Positions 14,781 through 24,316 of a stretch of 64,000 bases of DNA are shown one piece after another. The DNA lies in the NCBI GenBank assembly GCA_018433975.1, contig JAHDQE010000017.1, positions 35,368 to 99,367 on the forward strand, written 5' to 3'. Within the stretch, counting starts at the first letter, position 1. The number at the start of each line of letters is the position of its first letter. Origin of the DNA: Ornatilinea sp. Lineage in GTDB: Bacteria; Chloroflexota; Anaerolineae; Anaerolineales; Anaerolineaceae. Under the pieces are notes generated by a model, which was not told the DNA's origin, ran no database searches, and saw only the letters and a list, made by a program, of their open reading frames with translations. The position numbers were made by a program, and so were the translations under genes.

Positions 14781-17426
14781 ATGCAGGTTAAGAAGAAAAA
14801 TATACAGTTCGTTTCTGAAAATTATCTTTGTTGTGGTTGTGGTACGTGTGTTATTGCATGTAAACAAAAAGCAATTAGATTGATTTTCGATGATAAATCG
14901 GGATTGTATATACCAATAGTCGATGAGAATAAATGTATTGGATGTGGAGAATGTATTATTGTTTGTCCGGGTATAAATCCAAAAGTAGGCAATAATAAAT
15001 TAACTAATTATTCTTATTTAGGTGAAATATCGGGATGTTACTATGGATGGAGCCTCAACAAAGAAATTAGGCTGAATGGTGCTTCAGGGGGTATTGCAAC
15101 AACTATATTGAATCACTTGTTTTCTTCCAAAGAAATTGATGGAGCCATTGTCGTTAAGAATATAAAGGGAAGTCTTTTGGGAGAAAGTTATATTGCTTCA
15201 TCACCCGCTGATCTATTAGAAAGTCAACAATCTAAATATTTTCCGATACCTACTAATTTGGTGCTTGATAAAATAAAAAATACAAGCAAAAAATATGCAT
15301 ATGTTGGTTTACCTTGTCAAATTGTTGGTCTACGGAACTTACAAAAAAAAGATACCTGTTTGAAAGAGAGCATCACTTGTGTTGTTGGATTATTTTGCAG
15401 TCGAACGCCTAGCTTGTTAGCAACTAATAATTTGCTCTGGGAATTGAAAATTAAAGAAGAGGAAGTAGAAGAAATACTTTACAGAGATGGTGATTATCCA
15501 GGAAATATTGTTGTACGGTTAAAAACTGGTAAAGAAGTAAAAATATCACATTCAGATGATAGGGCTTGGGGTTTCAATTTTTTTTATTATCATCAGCCGC
15601 CTCGATGTTGGTTGTGTGATGATCATCTTGCCAGTTATGCTGACATCTCGATTGGCGACGGGAAAGGTGCTCAGATTCAAAGAGAAGGGGTATCAACAAT
15701 TATTACAAGAACATTTACTGGAGATCGAATATTTCAAGAATTGATAAATAATGCTGAAATTAGTTTTGTGGAAACAAATCAAAATAACATAATTCGATAT
15801 CAACAAACAGATTTTAAGTCAAAAATTAACTCTAGAATTTATTTGTGGAAAAAAAGTGGTTATTTGTCACCAAATTATGGTTATGATTTTATCGCACAAA
15901 AGAACATAAAAGAAAAATTAGCCTTTTTTCGTGTGTTTTTACCTTATAAGCTTAATAATCCAGTAAGTTTATTTCGCTGTGCTAGATTAGATCGGAAAGT
16001 ATATAAAATGAGAAAGAAATTTAATGGTTTTATTAAGAGAATAAATAGAAAAATAAATAAAGTATTTCAGTTTATCAAAGCTTTTATGCCAATTTCTCGA
16101 AAAAATGAAAGAAAATCAATAAAATATAGAAACCCAAAAATATGTACTATTGGTGGTTACGGGCACAAGGATATTGGCGATGAAGCAATGCCAAGGGCTG
16201 ATCTATTATGGATTCGTAATAGGATTCCAAATGTTGAGATAACGATGATTTCATCATCTCCTAGTGACACCAGTATGTATCATCATGAATACTCAATTCA
16301 TGATATTGATGAATTACAAAAGTTATCAAGCTCAAATTATAAAGATTTCCTTCTAGGATTAGCATATGCATTAAATATTATATTTGCGGCATATTGCGAG
16401 AGAGTTGGAATCCGTATTCAGATGTGGAAAAGGGGTAGAATATTTTTAGATGAATTGAAAAACTCCAGTGTGTTGTTAAATGTTGGGGGAGGAAATTTAA
16501 ACAGCTTGATGCGATCGAATTTATACAAGCGGTGTGTGACCTTTGGTATTGCTCATATATTAAAGATTCCTGTCATAATTTCAGGACAAACGATAGGGCC
16601 TTTTAATGGTAGAAAAGATGAGTTATTCGCTAAAATAGGATTGAATTTCGCGAAAATCATCACTTTTCGCGATAATGGTGTTTCCAGAAAAAGAGTAATT
16701 GATATTGGTATTACGAAACCTCGGTTAATGGATACTGCTGATGATGCGATGAAATTACCTAGTATGTCAAAAGAAGAAGCAAAATTGGTTTTTATAAACG
16801 AGGTAAGTAAAACGTGGATGGATATAGATGCAGATTTTATTGTTGCTTTAAATTTTAAAGCTTCTTTGAGTGTGTTTAAAGACTTTGACATAAAAGATGC
16901 TGAATTAAGGAATGAGATTGAATTGCTAGCTTTGATAAGTGATTATATATTATCAAACTATAATGTAAAATTATTATTTATTCCAACATGCAACAAAGAA
17001 AAATTTGGGGATCGGTATTATCATGACAAAGTATTTCAATTGATAGAAAATAAATCGAGGGTTCATCTGGTGAACAGATATTATGATGATATGGGATACA
17101 AAGCATTAATAGCTAATTGTGATCTGGCAATAGGTTCGCGATATCATTTTTGCGTTTTTGCTGCTTCAGAATATGTGCCATTTTTAGGGATTGCATCAGG
17201 CGAGTATCAAAGAACAAAGCTAAAAGGATTGGCGGGGCTTTGCCAAATTGAAGGATGTTATTTCCCCAAGAATATGGGTGAGACTGACATTTCCGAAGTT
17301 TTTCCATACATTGATTTTCTTTTTGAAAATTTGTTAGATATAAAACAAAAACTAAAACAAATTGTTCCTGAATTAAAGAAAGAATCTGAAACGACCATGG
17401 AATATGTTTTAGATTACTTAAAATAA
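14781..17426 (+). CDS. Fusion: ferredoxin/FrhB-type domain + polysaccharide pyruvyltransferase
   Basis: This 881-residue protein joins two enzymes of surface-glycan loci. Residues 17-27 and 52-62 hold two CxxCxxCxxxC motifs for [4Fe-4S] clusters, followed by the FrhB/FdhB-type flavin domain (about 75-340, with LPCQIVGLRNLQ near 177 and CDDHLASYADISIGD near 278). A basic linker at 400-450 leads to a WcaK/CsaB-type pyruvyltransferase domain (about 455-830), recognised by GGYGHKDIGDEAM, LLNVGGGNLNSLMRS, SGQTIGPF and SRYHFCVFAA. The second half should attach ketal pyruvate from PEP to a sugar. The first half may be a redox enzyme acting on a nucleotide sugar or carrier. The two are often separate neighbouring genes. 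The DNA is very AT-rich. Confidence 0.88.
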   Translation: MQVKKKNIQFVSENYLCCGCGTCVIACKQKAIRLIFDDKSGLYIPIVDENKCIGCGECIIVCPGINPKVGNNKLTNYSYLGEISGCYYGWSLNKEIRLNGASGGIATTILNHLFSSKEIDGAIVVKNIKGSLLGESYIASSPADLLESQQSKYFPIPTNLVLDKIKNTSKKYAYVGLPCQIVGLRNLQKKDTCLKESITCVVGLFCSRTPSLLATNNLLWELKIKEEEVEEILYRDGDYPGNIVVRLKTGKEVKISHSDDRAWGFNFFYYHQPPRCWLCDDHLASYADISIGDGKGAQIQREGVSTIITRTFTGDRIFQELINNAEISFVETNQNNIIRYQQTDFKSKINSRIYLWKKSGYLSPNYGYDFIAQKNIKEKLAFFRVFLPYKLNNPVSLFRCARLDRKVYKMRKKFNGFIKRINRKINKVFQFIKAFMPISRKNERKSIKYRNPKICTIGGYGHKDIGDEAMPRADLLWIRNRIPNVEITMISSSPSDTSMYHHEYSIHDIDELQKLSSSNYKDFLLGLAYALNIIFAAYCERVGIRIQMWKRGRIFLDELKNSSVLLNVGGGNLNSLMRSNLYKRCVTFGIAHILKIPVIISGQTIGPFNGRKDELFAKIGLNFAKIITFRDNGVSRKRVIDIGITKPRLMDTADDAMKLPSMSKEEAKLVFINEVSKTWMDIDADFIVALNFKASLSVFKDFDIKDAELRNEIELLALISDYILSNYNVKLLFIPTCNKEKFGDRYYHDKVFQLIENKSRVHLVNRYYDDMGYKALIANCDLAIGSRYHFCVFAASEYVPFLGIASGEYQRTKLKGLAGLCQIEGCYFPKNMGETDISEVFPYIDFLFENLLDIKQKLKQIVPELKKESETTMEYVLDYLK

Positions 17427-17496
17427 AATTAATAAAAAGCCAATTGTTAGGTTTTTATCTCTGTGTATAACATCGAAAAATAGGTAGTGGAAATGA

Positions 17497-18025
17497 TCGG
17501 AGCATTCCCAACCAGATCTTTGCTAATTTTGACTTTATCATCATTAATGATGGTTGAATCGGCGAGCTAATTCGCAGGCCAGTTCCAGATGTGGAAATTG
17601 TTCTTTGCCAACCGGAAGGGTATCCGCTTTGTAAAGAAGAGTATCGATAGACTGGAGGACGGGCAGGAAGCCCAACGATGGGTTCATGCCCAGCTCTATA
17701 TTCTTTATAAATGGAAATATGCTCCAGCCGGGCGGCGGTCATCAGCATGCTCAACAGCTTACTGAGTTGAACATGTTTCGGGATGGCGGATTGAAGTACC
17801 ACAGCCACTTGATTGGAGGCGATCCCTTGAGCACCATAGCGCATTGATGCGAATGCGTTTCGGGTGGACTTGGCCGGTGGTGAGGACGTGGAGATCGGCT
17901 ACCAGAAAAAAGCACTGGTATTCGTTTTGAAGTTTTGCCTAGTTTTGCAGTGTTCCAATCGAGTGTCTGATGTGGCGCGGTCCGGTGGGGCAATGCTTCG
18001 TTAAAATTCTTCCTGCTGTTTCCAT
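17497..18025 (-). pseudogene. trpS: Decayed tryptophanyl-tRNA synthetase fragment
   Basis: Read on the minus strand from ATG 18025, three frames together rebuild the N-terminal half of TrpRS. Frame one gives METAGRILTKHCPTGPRHIR, then GTLQN, an in-frame TAG (17941-17939) where family members have Trp, then AKLQNEYQCFFLVADLHVLT. After a frameshift near 17,843 comes VVLQSAIPKHVQLSKLLSML. After a second shift near 17,640 comes VLQSIDTLLYKADTLPVGKE followed by HLELACELARRFN. A trace of the KMSKS loop (KISKDLVGNAP) may follow to 17,497. Segments such as LLYKADxxPVGxxQxxHLELxxELARRFN are diagnostic of TrpRS. It cannot be functional, so the cell must hold another copy. It fills most of the gap 17427-18253. 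Confidence 0.85.
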
Positions 18026-18253
18026 ACCTTTTTTGATAAAACAACCTAAGCAAAGACACCTTTCTAATGGTGTCAAGACCCCATGAAAATGAAAATTGAT
18101 TTGGAAGGGTTTTTAGATCTTAAAGGCCTACAAGTTGGGTAATTATTAAATCACCGGATGGCAATAAGCCAATAAAAAATATTTATTGATGAGACGGCAT
18201 AAAAAATGGAATAATCATTGTATAAAAATTTATGCCAAACGGGTTAAAAGTAA

Positions 18254-19255
18254 ATGCAGGAGCATGATCCGGTTATAAGCGTATTGATGAGTGTTTATAA
18301 CAGTGAAAAATATCTTTCCGAAGCGATTGAAAGTATTTTGCACCAGACGTTTGCTGATTTTGAATTTATCATCATAGATGACGCGTCAACAGATAGATCC
18401 CTTGAGATTATTCAAGAGCATGCTGCCGTAGATGACCGTATCATTGTGGTGGAGAATGACGATAATCTGGGGTTGACAAGAAATTTGAATAAGGGAATCC
18501 ATCTTGCGCGTGGAGAATATATCGCTCGCATGGATGCGGATGATATTAGCCTTCCGGAACGTTTTGAAAAACAATTTGCCTATATGTGTGAGAATCAAGA
18601 CGTTTGGGTTTTAGGGGGACAAACTCAAAGGATTGATGCGTTTGGAGAACCAACAGCACGATCATGGATTTATGAGCAAAAATATTATTTATGGACTGCA
18701 CTGATTAAAATTCCGGGAGTTGCACATCCGACAGCATTAATGAGGAAAGATAAAATAATGGCTATAGGCGGATATCCTGAAGAATTTAAGTGTAGCCAAG
18801 ATCAAGCTTTGTGGTCTAAATTATTTGATTATGGGTTTCCAATAAGGAACATACCCGATATTGTCCTTAAGTACCGTACACATGATGAGAATATTAGTAA
18901 TGTCTTTAGAACAAAACAAGAAAAAAGTTCTAAAGAGATCCGGCGGAGATTAATCGTAAAAGAATTAGGCTATGAGATCAGCACGGCGGAGTTTGAAAAT
19001 TTATTTTGTAAGCCGGTAAACGATTTAAATTTTGAGGAGCTGGCAACAAGTATTCGTATTCTTGAGGATTTGTATTCCCGGTTTATTTCCCGTCATTTAT
19101 TGTCCTGGCAAGAAAAGATATATGCTCGAAAAAACGTTGCATCAAGGTTGCTTGAATTTGCATCCGTCAACCCATTTCAAAGCAAGGAAGTGATTTTAAA
19201 AGCCCTCATGTTGTATCCGTTAATTCCATTAACGTATCTAAAAAAATTCTTGTAG
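18254..19255 (+). CDS. Glycosyltransferase family 2
   Basis: This is an inverting GT-A glycosyltransferase of the surface-polysaccharide island, using a nucleotide sugar in the cytoplasm. The N-terminus VISVLMSVYNSEKYLSEAIE is the family signature strand. Next come DDASTDRS near residue 42 and the metal-binding DAD of ARMDADDISLPERF near 95. The histidine in PGVAHPTALMRK and the acceptor-side SQDQALWSKLFDYG near 178 are typical. The 333-residue length is normal for a soluble GT2 without membrane helices. No clear ribosome-binding site precedes the ATG. It stands alone between two gaps, so it probably has its own promoter or depends on read-through. Confidence 0.88.
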   Translation: MQEHDPVISVLMSVYNSEKYLSEAIESILHQTFADFEFIIIDDASTDRSLEIIQEHAAVDDRIIVVENDDNLGLTRNLNKGIHLARGEYIARMDADDISLPERFEKQFAYMCENQDVWVLGGQTQRIDAFGEPTARSWIYEQKYYLWTALIKIPGVAHPTALMRKDKIMAIGGYPEEFKCSQDQALWSKLFDYGFPIRNIPDIVLKYRTHDENISNVFRTKQEKSSKEIRRRLIVKELGYEISTAEFENLFCKPVNDLNFEELATSIRILEDLYSRFISRHLLSWQEKIYARKNVASRLLEFASVNPFQSKEVILKALMLYPLIPLTYLKKFL

Positions 19256-19883
19256 CTACCTGATGGTTTGTTATAGAACATTTGGGATGCTAAACAATAT
19301 TGGCGCCTTAAGGTTTTATGAACGTTAATCCAACTATTGTGACCAATGCCGCTAGCCTTTGCCTTCTCATGGTGAATATGTCTTAATTTTTAATGTACTA
19401 CTACCGCCGGGATGATTCTGATTCTAATATTTTGGATTTAAAGGTTTATTGTTGAGGTTGCTACTGTGTGATCGAAACAATTAAAATACTCCCAAGATTT
19501 TCCGGTGAGGATTTAATTTTCCATCCTTTTTAAAAAGTGATTCCTTCAGGTTGTATTTGTTCGGTCAAATCTGCTCTATCTTCGAAAGACTCCCGATATT
19601 TTGTGTGTCTTGATAAAAAGTCTAACTGTAAGATTTTATGGAAATTATTAACAATGTCTTTGCTGGGGTAAAAATCGAATTAAGGCTTACTGGAGGGATT
19701 ATTCTTTGAGTTGTCGTAATGGCGTTATTGATGAAACAGACTCTTGAATGCAAATATGAGGTTAATCGGTCGATTTTTATAAATTGAGTGGATCATCCCA
19801 TACGTTTATCAACATATATTCAAAAGTTTTCAGCAAGTATCCCCAAACCGAATTCATTTTTGAAATAAGGTGAAAGCAATTCA
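19256..19883. other. 628-base AT-rich gap, probably decayed DNA
   Basis: No intact gene is present on either strand. One plus-strand frame from 19393 gives protein-like runs (MYYYRRDDSDSNILDLKVY, then IETIKILPRFSGEDLIFHPF) broken by stops, which suggests a decayed gene I cannot name. No repeat, terminator or RNA structure stands out. Confidence 0.4.
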
Positions 19884-20849
19884 ATGACGGAACACAAACT
19901 ACTCGTAAGTATCATTATTTGTACCTATAATCGTTCAGAGTTATTATCTGCTGCAATTGAGAGCCTGTTTATACAAACAGTTCCTCCAGATCGGTACGAA
20001 ATTGTGGTTGTAGACAATTTCTCAACTGATGCCACACGAAACATTGTTTTGCAAATAAAGAAAAATAGCCCTGTACAAATTTCCTATGTGTTTGAGGAAA
20101 AGCAGGGGCTGGGCATTTCACGCACAACTGGATATTTGGCAGCCCGAGGAGAATATATTGGGTTTATAGATGATGATGCTAAAGCTCCTGAAGATTTTAT
20201 AGAAAAAGCGATAGAGATCATCGAGAAATTTAATTGCCAAGTGTATTCATTTGGGGGAAAAATTATACCTTATTACCTTGCTCCGAAACCGGATTGGTTC
20301 CAAGATAGATATGAAACCCGAACTTGGGGAGACAATCCCCGCTGGTTGGAAAAAAACGAAGCGTTATCCGGTTCAAACATGTTTTTCCGTAAGGATATCT
20401 ATGAGCAGATCCATTCTGGTACCGAGGCGTTAGGTATGATCGGTGAAAAAATGGGTTTGGGTGAAGATAAAGCATTGTTCGAAAATTTGTTCAGATTATT
20501 CCCTGACAGGAAGGATCTGGCTTATTATACCCCTTGCCTTTTTGTTTATCATGCAGTGCCTTCGTACAAAATGACGATCAAGTACAGGCTGAAACGTTAT
20601 TTTTCTAATGGACAGGTTAGCTTTCAACGTAAGCGTCCGATAGGTCACATGGAAGTTTTTAGATATGGGATTCGTCAACTATTGATAACCGTATGGTTGA
20701 CGTGTAAGGCGGTCTTTTCAATTTTTAAGCATTCAAGATGGCAACAATGGATATTGGAATGTTGGGGTCCAGTTGTGAAAAGATTGGGAATGGTCAGGGC
20801 ATGGTTGGCTTCCCCGATTGAATTTCATAGCAGGACTAAAAGCAAATAA
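19884..20849 (+). CDS. Glycosyltransferase family 2
   Basis: This is a GT-A glycosyltransferase that starts a run of four closely spaced transferase genes. The signature strand is VSIIICTYNRSELLSAAIES at residue 8. The nucleotide-binding region VVVDNFSTDATR lies near 41, and the metal site DDDA (IGFIDDDAKAPEDFIEKA) near 92. The middle part LSGSNMFFRKDIYEQIHSG followed by LGEDKALFENLF is typical of enzymes that extend surface glycans. The 321-residue protein lacks clear membrane helices. The next gene starts 18 bases later, so they are likely co-transcribed. Confidence 0.88.
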   Translation: MTEHKLLVSIIICTYNRSELLSAAIESLFIQTVPPDRYEIVVVDNFSTDATRNIVLQIKKNSPVQISYVFEEKQGLGISRTTGYLAARGEYIGFIDDDAKAPEDFIEKAIEIIEKFNCQVYSFGGKIIPYYLAPKPDWFQDRYETRTWGDNPRWLEKNEALSGSNMFFRKDIYEQIHSGTEALGMIGEKMGLGEDKALFENLFRLFPDRKDLAYYTPCLFVYHAVPSYKMTIKYRLKRYFSNGQVSFQRKRPIGHMEVFRYGIRQLLITVWLTCKAVFSIFKHSRWQQWILECWGPVVKRLGMVRAWLASPIEFHSRTKSK

Positions 20850-20867
20850 TTTACGAGGGAATTTTTT

Positions 20868-22088
20868 TTGAATAACAAAAGCCAGGATATTCAAGTTTCG
20901 GTGATTATTCCCACCTATAACCGTCGGGAGTGGGTGCAGGCTGCGGTCGATAGTGCGCTGGCTCAAACAGGAGTCTCACTTGAGTGTATTGTTGTAGATG
21001 ATGGCTCGGATGACAATACCGGAGAAAGTATAAAAACGCGCTATGGTAAATCTGTGATATATGTTTGGCAGGAAAATCAGGGGGAGTCAGCTGCACGAAA
21101 CTTTGGAGCTGAGCTGGCCAAAGGGAAATATCTTGCTTTTCTGGATTCAGATGATCTCTGGCAACCGGAGAAATTATTTGAGCAAGTCCGGTATATGGAG
21201 CGTCATAAGGAGTTTTCTGGCGTTTATTGTCTGGCATCGGGAATAAATGCGGAAGGGAAAAAAATCCCCCGTCGTAATTACGGAAGCCAGCTTAAAGAAA
21301 ATTATTTGAGCTTGTCCGTTATATTGGAAAAGGGTCTGCCAGGAACCGGCAGCTCTTTAATGATCAATCGGGACGCATTTCTGGATGTTGGGGGATATGA
21401 CATTGCGGTTTGTAATGGAGAAGATGTTGATCTGTGTTACCAGCTATTGGCTAGAGGTTATACCATTGGGGTTTTACATCTACCTTTGACCATGATCCGG
21501 TCTCATGCACAATCGCAATCCTTATTGTTTCATGAGTCGCGGTTTGTTACTGCATACCAGGATCACCTTCGGATTTTCAATAAATTGCTTGAATATTCCC
21601 TGGATGATGAAGTGTATGCCCTCGTTAATAAATTGATCTTACAAGAGCACCTTCGTATGCTTCTTTTCTATCACTATATAAACGATCCTGATAAAGTAAA
21701 AGAGTATCATTACTTCATTGATCAACGCGATCCAACTTATTTGAAAAACTCAACTCCATTTTACCAACAAATTGCTTACTATACCCCACATCTGTATTTG
21801 ATAAACCAAGAGCAAAAAGATGTGTTGGATTTTGTTGAAACGGTTTTTCAGTTGAGAGACAAGTACAATGAGAACCCCGATGGAGTTCAAGATACTCTTG
21901 TAAAAATAAAAGCAAGTGTGTGGTGCGCCACCCGTGGCAATATAAAAGATTGGAAACAGGCTGCAAAACTGACAGTTTCAGAAATCTTGTCTCACCCAGG
22001 AATAGTCTTTACTGCGCAACTCTGGCGACAAGTATTACGCTTGACTCTTACTCCCGTTATAAAGAGTGTCATCAAAGCAGGAACGTGA
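20868..22088 (+). CDS. Glycosyltransferase family 2 with C-terminal extension
   Basis: The N-terminal GT-A domain shows VSVIIPTYNRREWVQAAVDS (residue 10), VVDDGSDDNT near 42, and the metal-binding LDSDDLWQPEKL near 90. The acceptor region MINRDAFLDVGGYD followed by GEDVDLCYQLLARGY near 186 is conserved. About 130 residues after the transferase domain form a helical extension of unknown role, making it 406 residues instead of about 300. The start is TTG at 20868 with ACGAGGGA upstream; no ATG fits. It lies 18 bases after one transferase and 9 bases before the next. Confidence 0.87.
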   Translation: MNNKSQDIQVSVIIPTYNRREWVQAAVDSALAQTGVSLECIVVDDGSDDNTGESIKTRYGKSVIYVWQENQGESAARNFGAELAKGKYLAFLDSDDLWQPEKLFEQVRYMERHKEFSGVYCLASGINAEGKKIPRRNYGSQLKENYLSLSVILEKGLPGTGSSLMINRDAFLDVGGYDIAVCNGEDVDLCYQLLARGYTIGVLHLPLTMIRSHAQSQSLLFHESRFVTAYQDHLRIFNKLLEYSLDDEVYALVNKLILQEHLRMLLFYHYINDPDKVKEYHYFIDQRDPTYLKNSTPFYQQIAYYTPHLYLINQEQKDVLDFVETVFQLRDKYNENPDGVQDTLVKIKASVWCATRGNIKDWKQAAKLTVSEILSHPGIVFTAQLWRQVLRLTLTPVIKSVIKAGT

Positions 22089-22097
22089 TCTCAACCA

Positions 22098-23024
22098 ATG
22101 GAAAGAAGATTGCCACCCATTGTCAGTGTCATTATTCCAACCTATAACCGGTTGGATTTATTGCCCGTTACCATTAATAGTGTGCTTCGTCAAACTTTTC
22201 AGGATTTCGAAATCCTGATTGTTGACGACGGTTCAACCGACCCTATCCATACTTTGAAAACGCTTGATCCTCGGATAGGTATTGTTCGACACACCACTAA
22301 TCTGGGAGAATCCTCTGCGCGCAACACTGGTATACAATCCGCAAGCGGAAAATACATTGCATTTTTGGATTCGGATGATGAGTGGCTTCCAGATAAGCTT
22401 TCCATACAAATTGAATGGATGCAAAACCATCCAGAAATTAAAGCAACTTCTACCGGATATTATTACTTGACGGAAGAAAGCAGAAGTTGTGACATTCCTG
22501 CCAATCACCAGGATTGGTTTCGACATTTTGCGAAGGGAATGGATTTGGCACCGGGTTCTACTTTGGTGGCTCACCGGAACTGTATGCTGGAATTTCCTTA
22601 CGATATCAAATTGCCCAGAATGCCAGATTGGGATTGGGCAATCCGGTTCTCCCTCAAATACTCTTTTTACGTTATTCAAAAGCCGCTGGCAATCATCCAC
22701 AGAGGTGCAAGACCATTGGCATCCACTGTGGAAATTGCTAATCTAATGATACTGGACAAACATGAACAGGATTTCTACCGTTACGGGAGATTTTTTGGGA
22801 GTTTTTGTGTCGGTAAACGGTTTCTGGAAATTGCAGTCCATCATTTTCGAGAAAAAAATCGGAGTAAAGGGTTTTATTATTTATGGAAATCGGTAAAAAA
22901 GAATCCATTTCAGCGGCCTGGAATGTATCTACGTATTATAGATTATTTATTGGGCACCTCGTTCCTGGTGATGTTAAAACGACTGCATGAACGGCTGTCC
23001 GGGAGGAATGTTGATCACCCGTAA
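22098..23024 (+). CDS. Glycosyltransferase family 2
   Basis: This GT-A transferase has VSVIIPTYNRLDLLPVTINS at residue 9, VDDGSTDPIHTL near 41, and the metal site LDSDDEWLPDKLS near 91. The part after residue 150 (GMDLAPGSTLVAHRNCM, then PRMPDWDWAIRFSLKY) matches the acceptor half of other members. At 308 residues it is a minimal soluble enzyme. It starts nine bases after the preceding transferase, and its end overlaps the next transferase by 17 bases, which supports a translationally coupled operon. Confidence 0.88.
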   Translation: MERRLPPIVSVIIPTYNRLDLLPVTINSVLRQTFQDFEILIVDDGSTDPIHTLKTLDPRIGIVRHTTNLGESSARNTGIQSASGKYIAFLDSDDEWLPDKLSIQIEWMQNHPEIKATSTGYYYLTEESRSCDIPANHQDWFRHFAKGMDLAPGSTLVAHRNCMLEFPYDIKLPRMPDWDWAIRFSLKYSFYVIQKPLAIIHRGARPLASTVEIANLMILDKHEQDFYRYGRFFGSFCVGKRFLEIAVHHFREKNRSKGFYYLWKSVKKNPFQRPGMYLRIIDYLLGTSFLVMLKRLHERLSGRNVDHP

Positions 23025-24144
23025 GATCCTTCATATCATCACCGATCTGGATGCAGGTGGGGCAGAGCAAATGCTGTATAACCTGTTGAATTCTATGGCT
23101 GATTCTCAATACAGTTCTTCTGTAATAAGTCTTCGAGATATTGGTGCAGTAGGAGTTCAAATTCAAGAGAAGGGAATTCCGGTTTTTTCGGTTAACATGT
23201 CTCCTGATGGCCCCGATATAAAAGCTGTTTCACGGCTGAAGAAATTGATTCGTCAGGCCCAACCAGACATTATTCAAACCTGGATGTACCATGCCAATCT
23301 GGTGGGTGGCTTATTAGGCAGGGTTTCAGGATGTTCGCATGTGGTTTGGGGAATCCATCATCACGATTTGTCGCGTCAATACAACCGAAGTCGAACGTTT
23401 GTGGTTGCTCGTCTTGGAGCGGTTCTCTCAAATGTTGTCCCGGAAAAAATAGTTGTCTGTTCCCAAAAAGCTTTACAGGCTCACGCTGATTTTGGATACT
23501 CCACAAAGAAAATGGAATACATTCCCAACGGGTTTGATTTGACGCGGTTCAGACGGCTATCGGATTCTCGTAAGAAACTTCATGTCGAATTAGGACTGGA
23601 TGAATCAATCCCTCTCATTGGAATGGCAGCCCGGTTTCATCCACTAAAAGATCATTTGAATTTCATTAAAGCAGCTGCGATTGCTCACATTGCTATTCCA
23701 AAAGCTCAATTTGTGCTGTGTGGAAAAGATATCAACCGGGATAACATAAAATTGGTTTCCTGGATTCAAGAGGAAGGTTTGCAGAATGTTATTCACTTAT
23801 TAGATGTGCGGACTGACATCCCCTACATTTTTAGTGGTTTAGATGTTGGTACGCTTACATCAAAGAGTGAAGCTTTTCCCAACGTTGTGGGGGAAATGAT
23901 GTCCACTGGTTTACCTTGTGTTGTGACAGATGCAGGCGACTCGGCGGAAATAGTTGGCGAGACGGGGTATGTTGTTCCTGTTGAAAATCCAGAGGCTCTC
24001 TCCGATGCCTGGATTAAAATGCTTCAACTGACTGAGAAAGAAAGAACAGCATTGGGGTATGCGGCCCAAGAACGCATCAAGTCGAAATTTTCTTTGATTA
24101 AAATCGCCAATGAATATATACGGCTTTATGATTCTCTTTTTTGA
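23008..24144 (+). CDS. Glycosyltransferase family 4 (GT-B fold)
   Basis: This is a retaining transferase of the RfaB/WcaL kind. The N-terminus ILHIITDLDAGGAEQMLYNL is the classic acceptor-domain signature. The donor domain contains VVCSQKALQAHADFG, IPNGFDLTRFR near 172, and SEAFPNVVGEMMSTGLPCVV near 287, which holds the conserved glutamates. I prefer ATG 23008, preceded by GGGAGGA, over the in-frame ATG 22987, which lies further inside the upstream gene. It overlaps that gene, so it belongs to the four-gene transferase operon. About 170 bases separate it from the next gene. Confidence 0.88.
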   Translation: MLITRKILHIITDLDAGGAEQMLYNLLNSMADSQYSSSVISLRDIGAVGVQIQEKGIPVFSVNMSPDGPDIKAVSRLKKLIRQAQPDIIQTWMYHANLVGGLLGRVSGCSHVVWGIHHHDLSRQYNRSRTFVVARLGAVLSNVVPEKIVVCSQKALQAHADFGYSTKKMEYIPNGFDLTRFRRLSDSRKKLHVELGLDESIPLIGMAARFHPLKDHLNFIKAAAIAHIAIPKAQFVLCGKDINRDNIKLVSWIQEEGLQNVIHLLDVRTDIPYIFSGLDVGTLTSKSEAFPNVVGEMMSTGLPCVVTDAGDSAEIVGETGYVVPVENPEALSDAWIKMLQLTEKERTALGYAAQERIKSKFSLIKIANEYIRLYDSLF

Positions 24145-24316
24145 AAACATTGGATCAATACTCGACAAAAAGGTAAACAGATTAGTACGGATGTTTTTGG
24201 AAAATACCCATGAAATAACCGGGTTAGCAACATGATAAAATTAACAAGCTTTCATCAAACTTTGCCTGTTCACTGCTGCATGCAGAAAGAATATAGAATG
24301 TAAGATAGAAGACAAT

